Shown here piece after piece: positions 12,101-21,307 of a stretch of DNA of 64,000 nucleotides. A model generated the notes under the pieces. It was not told where the DNA came from. It searched no databases and worked only from the letters and a program-made list of their open reading frames with translations. Position numbers and translations under genes: made by a program. Source of the DNA: Beverwykella pulmonaria (Eukaryota; Ascomycota; Dothideomycetes; Pleosporales; Melanommataceae); assembly GCA_001599595.1 (NCBI GenBank), contig BCHH01000015.1:336341-400340 (forward strand). The letters run 5' to 3'. How positions within the stretch are numbered: position 1 is the stretch's first letter; each line of letters opens with the position of its first letter.

Positions 12101-14172
12101 AACAGCTCGACGCAGAAGCCCAGAAGATTGTCAGAAAGTTGCATGAAGTCTTACGACCATATCTACTACGGCGGTTGAAGGCAGATGTGGAGAAGCAGAT
12201 GCCAGGAAAATACGAGCATGTTGTGTACTGCAAGCTTTCACGACGTCAGCGACAACTATATGACGGATTTATGGGCCGGGCTGCGACCAAGGAAATTCTT
12301 GCGTCTGGCAACTACATGTCTATCATCAACTGCCTAATGTCTCTTCGGAAGGTCTGCAACCACCCAGATCTGTTCGAAACACGCGCTATTGTAACCTCTA
12401 TGGCTATGCCAAAGTCAGTTGCCGCCTCGTATGAGATCAAGGACTTTTTTGTCCGCAAGAGACTGCATGAAGGCGTGGGGTCTGAAAAAATCAACCTCGA
12501 AGCCTTAAACTTATTGTTTGCGCGACGAGAGCAAACTTCAATGTTGCATGCCCGACGATCTCAGCAAATTCGTGCGACTCGACCTCTCGAAGACCTCATT
12601 GAGCGCCAGACTCGTCGTCTGAGCCATATTTCCCAACCTGGAGTGAGTACTGTTCAGTCAGTTCTCTCGGCCATAGCCGACAGAGAACACATCGCTGTGC
12701 GGGACCACCTCCAGATGAGCCTCGATCTTACTCGCTCCCGAACGCAGTTTCTTCCAATCTACGGAAAGGGCTTGATTGAACGACTTACAATGGATTACCA
12801 AGATTACGCCTTTGGGGCCCAAGAGCCAAGCATCCCACTTCCGTCAAAGACCTTGCCTCGGCCTGTGACGTTTCCCATGGCCAACACAATAATTACCAAT
12901 CCTGTCGAGCAAGAGTTCAAAAATGGCAGGAGAGGTGAACTCGGTTTCCGAGCTCCTCGAAACCCTTTAGTTGCAAGAAAATGGTATCGCCAACAGATTT
13001 CGCTTTTCCATTCACTTATTCCAACTCTGGAGCAGAGGGCCGAATCACTCGATCCGATGATTACTAGATTCAGTTGTGTGACCCCGGCCGTAGCAGCCGA
13101 AGAACTCGCTCCTTTGTCGCTGTCAGAGGCCGGCGTGGAAATGGTTCGGTCATCTGAGATGGCACACACTCGCGACCCCTTTCACGAGTCTAGAATACGT
13201 CTCTCGATCGCTTTCCCCGACAAACGACTTCTTCAATACGACTGTGGAAAACTCCAGCGTCTAGCCGTGCTTCTCCGAGACCTCCAAGCTGGTGGCCACC
13301 GTGCCCTCATCTTCACACAAATGACCAAGGTCCTCGACATTCTAGAGCAATTTCTGAATATTCACGGATATCGATACTTGCGTCTCGACGGTGCTACGAA
13401 GGTCGAACAGCGCCAGATTCTGACAGATCGGTTCAACAATGATCCACGTATTCCAGTCTTCATCCTGTCTTCACGCTCAGGAGGCTTGGGTATCAACTTG
13501 ACCGGCGCTGATACAGTCATCTTCTATGACCTTGACTGGAATCCTGCAATGGACAAGCAATGTCAGGATCGCTCTCACCGTATCGGACAAACGAGGGATG
13601 TACATATCTACAAATTCGTATCTGAGTACACTATTGAAGCCAACATACTCCGCAAAAGCAACCAGAAGCGCCTGCTTGACGACGTTATTATTCAGAAGGG
13701 AGACTTCACTACAGACACATTCAATAGGGTCACTTGGCGCGACGCCTTAGAGGATGACGGCGTTGCCGTCGGCGACGAAGCTGGTGCAGCTATGGACCGT
13801 GTACTTGGGGAGCGGGCGGGCTTGCTCGGCGATGCACAAGTCATGTCTCGAGTCGAGGACCTTGAGGATCGGACTGCGGCGTCTGTGGCACAGAAGGAGA
13901 TTGTTGATGAAATTCACGATGACCAAGTTGACTTCAGCGAGTCTTGTGCAGCCACCCCCGCAAATGCGACAACCAGGGCGGCATCCGAGGCTCAACAGGA
14001 AGAAGAGAGAGGCAAGGAGGCGGAGAAGGATAGGAGGCATGTTGATGAGTACATGCTCGATTTGTATCGTGAGGAATACGGCAAGGAACCGTATAAGCCA
14101 CCGACAGATCGACAGAAGAGGAATCGGAAGGGACATGATCCGCATCGGACGTCACGCAAGAAGAAGTACTGA
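9124..14172 (+). CDS. swr1: SWR1 chromatin-remodelling ATPase
   Basis: Catalytic subunit of the SWR1 complex, which exchanges nucleosomal H2A for H2A.Z in the nucleus. Single exon, 1682 aa, the usual length in filamentous fungi. The N-terminus is basic, Pro/Ser-rich and disordered. An HSA region, which docks actin and Arps, lies around residues 330-440 (DHVVAHALHFNKLL, then Lys/Glu-rich helices). Long acidic tracts follow (about 470-690). The SNF2 ATPase starts near 780: GLRxYQxGGLDWLANLY, Walker A ADEMGLGKTIQT (about 806), and DEAH box (about 913). A long insertion separates the two lobes, typical of the INO80/SWR1 class. The helicase C lobe ends with DRSHRIGQTRDVHIYKFVSE near 1482. The C-terminus is Lys/Arg-rich. 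Insertion plus HSA distinguish it from ISWI/CHD; the VPTSVMLNWEMEFKKWCPGFK block favours Swr1 over Ino80. Confidence 0.95.
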   Translation: MEHVTLVKAGTNPPPQRDPPTALDESAAAHHHAAYQDNSALEIKQDEEPAVENGEHGSAFQRPAKRRKLEDLTPSRPASRAISPPWKQFAVDGPTTVFDNGIRKSSRVNKDASAPPPPEPTKRSTRNASKASQTNGSAKKSLRQNGSRGVVGVAAQSKTKAVSAMTKKAPEPPLGSTVVARKSERQRKASTTTIPTSPAPQNGLPNSPRKRPSRSRRATQTSADEMDDDMFSTPHQGTFQPSSDFHSPPPDANSSGPAPRLRLRLRKPEPPNRHPHHTAPPPKYPTFVDWLQTDDPLEGEESQRITQEKAEEEAERRLRIVDAVEHGVLSETRCSIFTPQAAEEPPPHYNHWDHVVAHALHFNKLLREESTYHRRIAKTLAREALDYWKEKYKRKTQEEIDQEEADRAVLRYKQLVKDVKDSWANVRVEIDKERVAKWEEEQLQLGHKAMDDMFNQAQEILGRNVMESASSLVSDDRETEDDEQEFESGASDTADEDDAENMTSSSDSDNGYENDEDAHLTAEQLQAKYGQLPDLPNGSSDVDDGSDRDEDELEDESDERTPEPTPDRDLEMEDVNDLPAKPYPDTDGSDNEEAGTHHDKPDYIDPATIELEQVDEALLDSDDDGTNRSQSGSEEWGSDDESDDENPSGSGSEDGDDLGVMGFLNPSEIKKLKEAAKLVIVDSNVTSPTSNGRDEDHAEPKVDDDTETIKTSGKSKAAPEFEVKHTNGDIDVDVTTEPMPLMEAQDTEAVQDIIPGQTVTHSRSRRGSSPPRTEIPSLLRGTLREYQHGGLDWLANLYDSDTNGILADEMGLGKTIQTISLLAYIAVYREKWGPHLVVVPTSVMLNWEMEFKKWCPGFKILTYYGDINERKRKRTGWRTTGPDMYNVIITSYQLILQDAAAFKMRAWQYLVLDEAHNIKNFKSQRWQTMLNLRTERRLLLTGTPLQNNIDELWSLLYFLMPAGFAGEGRIAGLEEFTMALKNPTSQILEQGRQQLDAEAQKIVRKLHEVLRPYLLRRLKADVEKQMPGKYEHVVYCKLSRRQRQLYDGFMGRAATKEILASGNYMSIINCLMSLRKVCNHPDLFETRAIVTSMAMPKSVAASYEIKDFFVRKRLHEGVGSEKINLEALNLLFARREQTSMLHARRSQQIRATRPLEDLIERQTRRLSHISQPGVSTVQSVLSAIADREHIAVRDHLQMSLDLTRSRTQFLPIYGKGLIERLTMDYQDYAFGAQEPSIPLPSKTLPRPVTFPMANTIITNPVEQEFKNGRRGELGFRAPRNPLVARKWYRQQISLFHSLIPTLEQRAESLDPMITRFSCVTPAVAAEELAPLSLSEAGVEMVRSSEMAHTRDPFHESRIRLSIAFPDKRLLQYDCGKLQRLAVLLRDLQAGGHRALIFTQMTKVLDILEQFLNIHGYRYLRLDGATKVEQRQILTDRFNNDPRIPVFILSSRSGGLGINLTGADTVIFYDLDWNPAMDKQCQDRSHRIGQTRDVHIYKFVSEYTIEANILRKSNQKRLLDDVIIQKGDFTTDTFNRVTWRDALEDDGVAVGDEAGAAMDRVLGERAGLLGDAQVMSRVEDLEDRTAASVAQKEIVDEIHDDQVDFSESCAATPANATTRAASEAQQEEERGKEAEKDRRHVDEYMLDLYREEYGKEPYKPPTDRQKRNRKGHDPHRTSRKKKY

Positions 14173-15184
14173 TCAGTGGAACCTTTTGCTCAAATCAATT
14201 ATGTGCCTATTTATACCTGAATGGTGAAGCCCATAGAACGTTTATGGGCATGTGTATTAGTAGTCTAAAGGTTTATTTGAGAGATGAGTGGAGAGCAGCA
14301 GGATTAAGTTCGTGTATGGATACTAGTCCGAACTTGTATGATTAGCTTTTAGCACCGGAGCATGGTATGCATGGATGGCGTCCGGTGTTCTTGTAGCAGG
14401 TCGATGAACCTGGAATTATTAGAATGTTCATATTTTCTTCATGCGACATCTGTCACGCTGTGTTGTTTTCAAGTGTGAATTATTGCAATCAAGGTCTCCG
14501 CGCTCTATTACTTTTTTTGCCAGCTACATGTTATTTAGCGACAACATGACAATTACACTAACTAATTATGCATCCTTTGCATTCATCCCAACCTCAAGCT
14601 GTGAGAATAGTAATAGAATCGAGTGAAAACTACTTGAAAGTTGGACTACTTCAATGTCTTTCACTATAACTGTAGCGAATCGACTCGGCGACGAAAGGGC
14701 CTTCTGCTGCCTTTCAATTCTCCAAAATCAGATCCCATCTCCAGCAATCGTAATTGAGTCTAAAAATGGCGGGTGGTTCACTATAGGTGCAATTGTAGTG
14801 TGAAAAACCGAATCACGAAAAAGTGAAGTATACATTAGTCAAGCTCGCCTCCAGAACATGAATCGCGGCCAGTTATCATTTTCGCTTCTACGTCCCTTTG
14901 AGCAAACAGCGGCGTTTCCTTTTGTACTTGTAAACATTAACTCCCTTTAAAGCCTCAATTTTCACACACATTGGCAATTCCTTACCAAGGCTACACCCGC
15001 TTCAGCCACCGTTATCCAACAATCATGCTGATTATTACCAACAGCTCCAAGGTGCCTTCTCCGGTCAACCTTTCGGCACGCGACGGCCCCTCCGTTAGTG
15101 CACCCAGGTTCGATACTTGTTGAGAGACAGTAGGTAGCAGAACCTGGTTGCTGATGAGACAACAGCATGTGTTTCAGTCCTATA
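14173..15184. other. Intergenic, 3' of SWR1
   Basis: AT-rich in places. No supported gene, RNA or repeat is seen. Confidence 0.5.
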
Positions 15185-15615
15185 GAAGGGAACTTCGAGA
15201 TTTTCGATGCTTTCTACTGCTGGCTGTACACAGGCTGGTTCCTAGACCTATTTACAACCGACGATCCTTCTGTACCACAAACCTCGAAGTTGGATGATCT
15301 ATTACTACCCAAAAGTCCTTTACAAAGTCTGAGTCTTCGCTAAATTCCGCGGTGTACTAGCCTTTGGTAATGCAGCTATCAACAGGATGCACGAGAGAAT
15401 TTCCGCATCGTGGCCGAGCCCAAGCCTGGTCATCAAGTACTTATATGACAACATGACCGCGGGATCGAAGCTTCGAAAGTTCTTCCTAGACGTGTACACT
15501 AAGAAATCGGGCTTCAAAAAGCGCACTTAGCTGGACATGGATAACCTGACTCTCTAGTTCCTGAACAAAACCATTCCAATCTATGTACGGGGCAGTGAGG
15601 ATTCACAAATGATAT
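15185..15615 (+). pseudogene. Broken BTB/POZ-domain gene
   Basis: One frame (15185-15340) reads EGNFEIFDAFYCWLYTG..., the loop and helix seen where fungal BTB proteins restrict the 'CWVRTG' block. It stops at TAA 15341. The next frame (from 15342) reads FGNAAINRMHERIS, then TAGSKLRKFFLDVYTKKSGF, the typical post-BTB helices, and is interrupted by two TAG codons. One frameshift and at least two stops make this a relic. Both TAG codons fall where Gln or Tyr would fit, consistent with C-to-T decay. The N-terminal BTB strands are not recognisable upstream. Confidence 0.6.
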
Positions 15616-16222
15616 GATGAGTGGTGTGGACCTAGCTTAATCGCTGTGAAAACTGGTCTCTGATATGTTTCAAACCTTAACAATTTCATCTATACTAGCT
15701 TATCAGTCCAACAAAAGGAACAAACAGGATCTCAAACCTTCACTCTCTATACAGAGCAAGTTACTCTCTGAGATTTTAGAACAAAAGTTAACGATATTCC
15801 ATCTTTTCAATTTTGAAGGATCGAGTCATAAGGCATGGTTAGTGCAGCCAGTTATATCATTACGGATTAAACCCCGAGTCTGAGGGTCTTTACCGTGACT
15901 CAAATATTGCCATAATCGAAGAAAAGCTTCTGTTTATGTCACTATGCAGAGTCCATGTAAGCTTACACCTTTTGCTTTGCCTTCAGGTTTTCTGCTTATT
16001 CGTTCCATCGGTGGACCTAGCCCTGTTATTCTGGTGAACCTTCTTGCCTCACTTTGGTGTAGCACTTCAATTTATGGTTCATGATACTTGATCATTTCAT
16101 CGTAAAAATATTGGTGGAAACCATCCTTGTCTAAAACTCATATTTTCTCTACATTCTATATCATGTTGCTGGGCTTCGAAACCGGTATCTGCGCCTCCAC
16201 GCGGTGAATCCTGGGAACCTAG

Positions 16223-16239
16223 AGCGTTCTTCGAACGCT
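16223..16239. repeat. 7-bp perfect hairpin
   Basis: AGCGTTC, loop TTC, GAACGCT. It is short and of unknown role. Confidence 0.5.
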
Positions 16240-16981
16240 TTAGAGCCAGCGCAGAGACGTACAATGGGTTGTGGTTGTTTGCAGTGCTGGAAATTTCACC
16301 AGGGTGAGCTAGTGAAAGTTTATCACCACGCCGTACGCATCCACGACGATCGGAAACGGTTCGCGAACTTCGCAAAACTCAATGAATACCTGAGTACCTA
16401 CGGCGATTAAACACCACGCGGGAAAAGACCCCAATCTTCCCCCGCCGCCGTGCGCAGACGAAACAGCGACTTAGACGGACCTCTCATCCCTAGGCTAGAC
16501 AAACCTCTCACGACCCCTCGCCTCTACATCTGCACTCAGTTGGATGACCACGATTTTAATACGTAGACTTGGCACTCTCCTCTATAGGGAGAACCTAGGA
16601 TTGGGACCCTAGGGTAACGACATCTAAACAGCCCAGTTGCACATATCCCACTTTGTCTAGAGAAGGAGGGTCCTACGGGACGGGTAGTCATGTTGCAACA
16701 GCATCTAAGGTGTCATGTCGCAACGACGAGCGTTGGGAGAACAGTAGGCGCGGAGTTTATACTAACGGAGCGTGGTGGGGGTAGGGGAAGTGGAGGGGAC
16801 CAAGGATAGGCGGACAACTACAAGTACACAGGACTTCAGCTCCTAGAGGAAGCATTCGCCACAACATGGAAGCGTAACAGAGCGGGCGGTCGGGGCAAGC
16901 GGACAGCAGCCATCCAGGTCGAGCCCTTGCTTACCTAGGTCACGTGTGTATGGAACAACGTACGAAATATGTTTTTCCCCA

Positions 16982-16997
16982 ATACGAGTACTCGTAT
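16982..16997. repeat. 16-bp perfect palindrome
   Basis: ATACGAGTACTCGTAT reads the same on both strands. It lies about 300 bp downstream of the GH47 stop codon. A dimeric-factor site or cruciform is possible; nothing else supports a role. Confidence 0.6.
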
Positions 16998-17312
16998 CAA
17001 GCCCAGTCTGGGTTTTTTGTTCATCTGGTGTAAATAGTGGCGATTGTCTGCACAGCTCTATAGAGGGCTAGTAACAGACGGTCAATGGAATATATTATTA
17101 TTGTATCATGTCGCTAGCGTTACTATAGGTTTTTCTGCTATGGCCTTCATTGTATATTGACTGAGTAATCTTGATCAACGACCAGGGCCTCTCCATCACC
17201 TTAGATCCTCCCAGGATATTATGAAGGTAAATTGAGAAGTCGTACTGACTTGATATTGCATTACAAGAATTACGGGACATATGAGGACGAAGATTATGGC
17301 TAATCCTAATGC

Positions 17313-19217
17313 TTAGACTATTTGAGAAGCCTTTCGTTTCCATCCAGTCTGAAATTTTCCTACACTCATCCTTGGGAATACATGAGCCTCTGTGTTGAAA
17401 ATCACCTGTGTAAGAGGAAGTAAATCTGGTGGCGAGAACAACAAATAGAGATACTTCAGTGTTTCAGCCTGGTTCGATAAATTAACACTGATATTTTGTG
17501 CTCGTCGTGTGTCAGATATACTTACCAACCAAAAGCTTTCCATTTCATCCCGCCGAGGAGATGGAACAGAGTTCACATCATTGAGAGACGCATAGCCCTC
17601 CTTAGAATCGATCAATGAATATTTTTGAAAAGCCTTGAAGATCTCCCAGCCCCATTCCCGGTACATGGGATCTCTTGTGATCCGCCACATTATAAACAAG
17701 CTTTCCACCGTTTCAGGGCGCTGTAAGTTGTGGGCGTCAAGAGGCTTGATATTGAAGTCTTCCTTCCAGGTTTTCTCATCGTCAGAGCTGCGAGTTAACG
17801 ATAGAGGCTTATCACTTCTTGCTTGCAATGACTCAGCATCAGTGTGGAACCAAACAAGTTCTGGCGCAAGTTTAGTTTCAGTGACCTTGTACATGCTCCA
17901 GCATGTCTTCGTCAACTCTCTCGCTAACTTAATTTGTTGTGTCTTCTCAGCACTCCAGCTGGGCAGACGTCTAGCCTCTGCCTCTGTGAGTCCGCCAGTA
18001 GCTCCAAGTGCTATAGCACCCGGCAGAAAACAAACAAGGTGGTCCATCTTAGGAGATAGAACACCACCAATTCCAGTGGGGAGTTCGGCCACGATATTGA
18101 GCTTCGCATGCTTGGTGGGTATAATGAGATGCTTCTGTATTCCTGCAAGAACCTGCTCCCACATGTCGAGATACACCGGCTCTTCGCCAGATGTTTGGAG
18201 ATACTGCTTGATCAGATATTCTAAAGTGATCAGCAGTCGTGGAAGTAACGGATGGATAATTGCTTCACTTACCATAGTATGAGTCCCCTCGACTACCAAG
18301 ACGTATCTCTCGAGTCGTGAACCTGCCTAACTCTGGTTCCACAAAGATAGGAACAAGGCCCTCTTGTACGCCAACATCATCAATGACTTTCATGACCTTT
18401 TCCGCCTTTTCCCAGTATATTCCATTCCCAGTGATGTTCGATAGATACTTCATCTCTAATTGTAAAGTCGTTGCTTCTGCAGTAGATGACGCACCACCGT
18501 CAGCATGAGACCTTATTCCTCTACGGGTCGCCAAATGAATACTCGCATATGGGATTCCAGAAGGTGAATTGTAGGCGCCGAGAAGTCTATCAGCGAGGTC
18601 CACAGCTTTCGTAAGGTATACGTGATCTCTACGTGAAGAAACACCGGGAAGCACGCTAGACAGGTAGTGCGCGGAGAGGAGGCCACCAAGCATACGGATG
18701 GTGGTTTCGAAGACGTTCACGTCCTGGTCTTGCTCGTATTCGAGTTTTCTGTGCAACCAAAGTCGGGCATCCGACAGTTGTGAGGTGAGATTCATGATCA
18801 TCAATGTGTCGAGACTGTCAACAATGATCCAACCTAAGCCTTTGGGGCTCATCAGGGAACCCTTCTTCGATATTGGGTGAAATCGGTCCAAACCTGGTGA
18901 ACACTATTAGCAAATAAAGAAAGAGCTAGGCAAAAAGACTGACCCCATGCATATTTCGAGTACGCGTCCCAACTGGTGACAAACGCGTCCTTGACTTCTT
19001 GCCGCCTGTCCTCCCAAATATATGTGGAAGGTACCAGGCTTACTCTCGTCTGTATTCTCAAAAAAAAAATGAAAACAACAAATGAAGCGGCCACTGCAAC
19101 AATCAAAGCCTTACGTTGGAAGATTCTGACCGATAATGGTAAATTTGCAGAACAAGGGGCGTTTGCACGAAGGCGGCTCGCAGTGCGCTTGCGATTGCGT
19201 GCAGAGGAACCAGCCAT
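17313..19217 (-). CDS. ER mannosyl-oligosaccharide 1,2-alpha-mannosidase (GH47, Mns1-like)
   Basis: Trims alpha-1,2-mannose from N-glycans in the ER/early Golgi; type II membrane enzyme, Ca-dependent. Four exons: 18944-19217, 18273-18893, 17526-18220, 17313-17468; 581 aa. The start at 19217 is followed by a basic tail and one signal anchor (IVAVAASFVVFIFFL). GH47 marks in order: YAW-GLDRFHPISKKG across the first junction, DSLDTLMIM, FETTIRMLGGLLSA, RGDSYYEYLIKQYLQ across the second, LRPETVESLF-type block, MESFWLAETLKYLYLLF across the third, and the Ca-binding NTEAH near the end. The third intron (17469-17525, 57 nt) is a multiple of three with no stop, so retention would insert 19 residues inside the active-site block. 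Divergent from the next gene. Confidence 0.93.
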
Positions 19218-19840
19218 TTTGGAAAATTGAACAGTGTCTTGAGAGTGGAGGGCTTTTATCTTATATGAATGATCCTGCTCCACGGTTTGGGGGTTTGACC
19301 CGGTCGGTGCGGCACAGTCCAGGGGAATGTGGCACAGCAACGCTTTGTCTGTACCCTGGTATAAACGAGGCGCTTACGCTTCAATCAGAGTATTATTTGT
19401 ACTTTTAACGTACCAATAAATGACTTGGTTATGGTCCCATAGCTAAGTATGGGAGGTTAGGTTTGCAAGTATGCATAAAGCGCTCAGCGAGTGAACGATG
19501 AGACGATGCGCTAAAGGGTGGAAGGAAGACCCCTTAAAGATATCTCAGTGCGATTGCTCAGATTAATCCATTTTGACGATTGTAATGACTAAGTGAATGA
19601 TCTGATGTGCCCGTGTTTGAGTGATTGCAGCACGTCTGAAGGACCGAGCGTTCAATTGGCGGTCAGCATGCTAACTCCTACTGTGCCTGTGCCGTATGCG
19701 ATATGTCTCGCTCTTCATGGGGTCAAGTTTGAGCCCATTCCCGTTCTATGTAGTCACTAGCCTGTCTTCGTTCCCCTTTTTACTGCTTTACACTCCCAAG
19801 CAGCTCTTTCCTACCATCTTCACTACCTTAAAATTCTCAG
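19218..19840. promoter_or_regulatory. Divergent intergenic region, GH47 / membrane protein
   Basis: 623 bp between divergent starts. A pyrimidine-rich leader precedes 19841. No defined site recognised. Confidence 0.4.
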
Positions 19841-20871
19841 ATGTCAATTCTGGCAGAGACCAACGACGGAGAAGTTACCTCCTGGATCCCTCTAGCAACC
19901 GTCTTTACTCCATCTTTAGGCTGTGAGACTGTCTTTCGACTCAATGGGCCGAGCCTAGTAGCTTTCGACCCAGGCTACGGGCTTGACATCGACACAGCGG
20001 TCAAATGCGCACCTTCTGCGGTAACTACATGGTGGGAACAGGCTCGATTGGGTGTTGGAGGCGGACAACACACTGCCGTTAGCATCCAGCCTTTGGTCTG
20101 CCCATATCAATGGACTACCGTTGCGACATTTCAAACAGACATTTCAACGACCCAGATCATGTGCTGTCCTTCGTAAGTACGCTACTTCCGTCTCTTATGG
20201 TGTCTTAGCTAATATGAATTCACAGAGGGTATTCCCTGGAAGGTGCTACCCGTGGTCCTGTAAGCGGCGCCTGCATTTCGGACGTATCCAAGGGTATGGT
20301 TCTCACTTGTGCTTCAACCACCGCCACTGCAACTAGGGACTGGAACGAAGCAACTACAACGCTGGCCGAATCGTCATATGTTGGAGCTATAGCCGTAGTA
20401 GGCTACAATGTTGAGCGTGCGACCACGACAACTAGCTCTCCCTCCCCATCTAAATCTTCGTCAGATACTCTTTTGCTATCGGTCCTCGGCAGAACTTCAT
20501 CTTCGACAGATACTCCTCATTCTTCGACAACGACCTCAACTGCTCCTTCGACACTCTCAGCTGCACCAACTCCTCCCCAAGGTACCGGAATGATGGCCGC
20601 AACAAAGACGGGAATTGGAGTGGGCGTTTCTCTGGGAGCGGTCGGTACAATCGCACTAGTCGTCGCAATCTTCTTATTCCGTCGTCGGAGCAGAAAGATT
20701 TCACGTATTGTCGCAGCATTGGGGGTTGGCGCTGATGAAAAGAACGAGGATAGGCCTCAGGAGTACCTCCAAGCAACACCTATATATGAGCTCCACAACG
20801 ATGGTTATCTTCAAGAGTTACCCGGCGAACATCCACGGTCTCCAGTGGAGATGGGAAGCGTTGCTAAGTGA
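19841..20871 (+). CDS. Single-pass membrane protein with Ser/Thr-rich stalk, fungal, unknown function
   Basis: Two exons, 19841-20172 and 20226-20871, with a 53-nt GTAAGT...CACAG intron; 325 aa. Layout: an N-terminal Cys-containing ectodomain (conserved-looking CCPSGYSLEG block across the junction, then GACISDV and TCAST), a Ser/Thr/Pro-rich stalk (residues about 200-250), one transmembrane helix (GIGVGVSLGAVGTIALVVAIFLF) and a basic then acidic cytosolic tail. This architecture resembles fungal cell-surface or wall-sensor-like proteins. No classical signal peptide is seen after the chosen Met. I do not recognise a named domain, so function is unassigned. Confidence 0.8.
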
Positions 20872-21307
20872 ACGGATGCATTCCTTCCCTATTCGATCGA
20901 CTTTCATTCGTGTATTCGCACTACTTACCTTACTTTAGCAGAGCCTAGAGTTCAAGTGGTCAGCGTTTGTAGCTTCATAGATGGCCAACTGCCAGATTTT
21001 AATTGCCAGCCAATAGCTGCATCTACTCTAACAGCTCAGTTTTTGCAATCGAAATACTTCTCATGCAAAAACTAACCCATGATCTTCGACTTATAGAAAC
21101 GACAGTGTCATTGAAGTTGATTAATTACCTAAACGCCAGATTATCCGAACTCATCCAATTACTACTTCTTCCTTTTGAGTGAAGAATGTACACAACCAGA
21201 CAACGCCTTATTTTGAATCAACGCCTTAAACGGATTCATCCTGATTGATTACCAATTTCCTACCCTTTCACTTGATCTTGACTCGCCTCCTTTCATGCCC
21301 AACCCTG
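20872..21307. other. Convergent 3' region
   Basis: 436 bp between two stop codons of convergent genes; nothing else seen. Confidence 0.5.

Larger units (their letters stand above)
15616..17312. other. Gene-free stretch with two inverted repeats
   Basis: No gene supported. It is AT-rich to about 16100, then more GC-balanced. Inverted repeats are listed separately. Confidence 0.5.

Noticed and set aside
15090..15140. tRNA-like GGTTCGATAC motif
   Set aside because: No matching acceptor, D-arm or anticodon arm could be folded around it.
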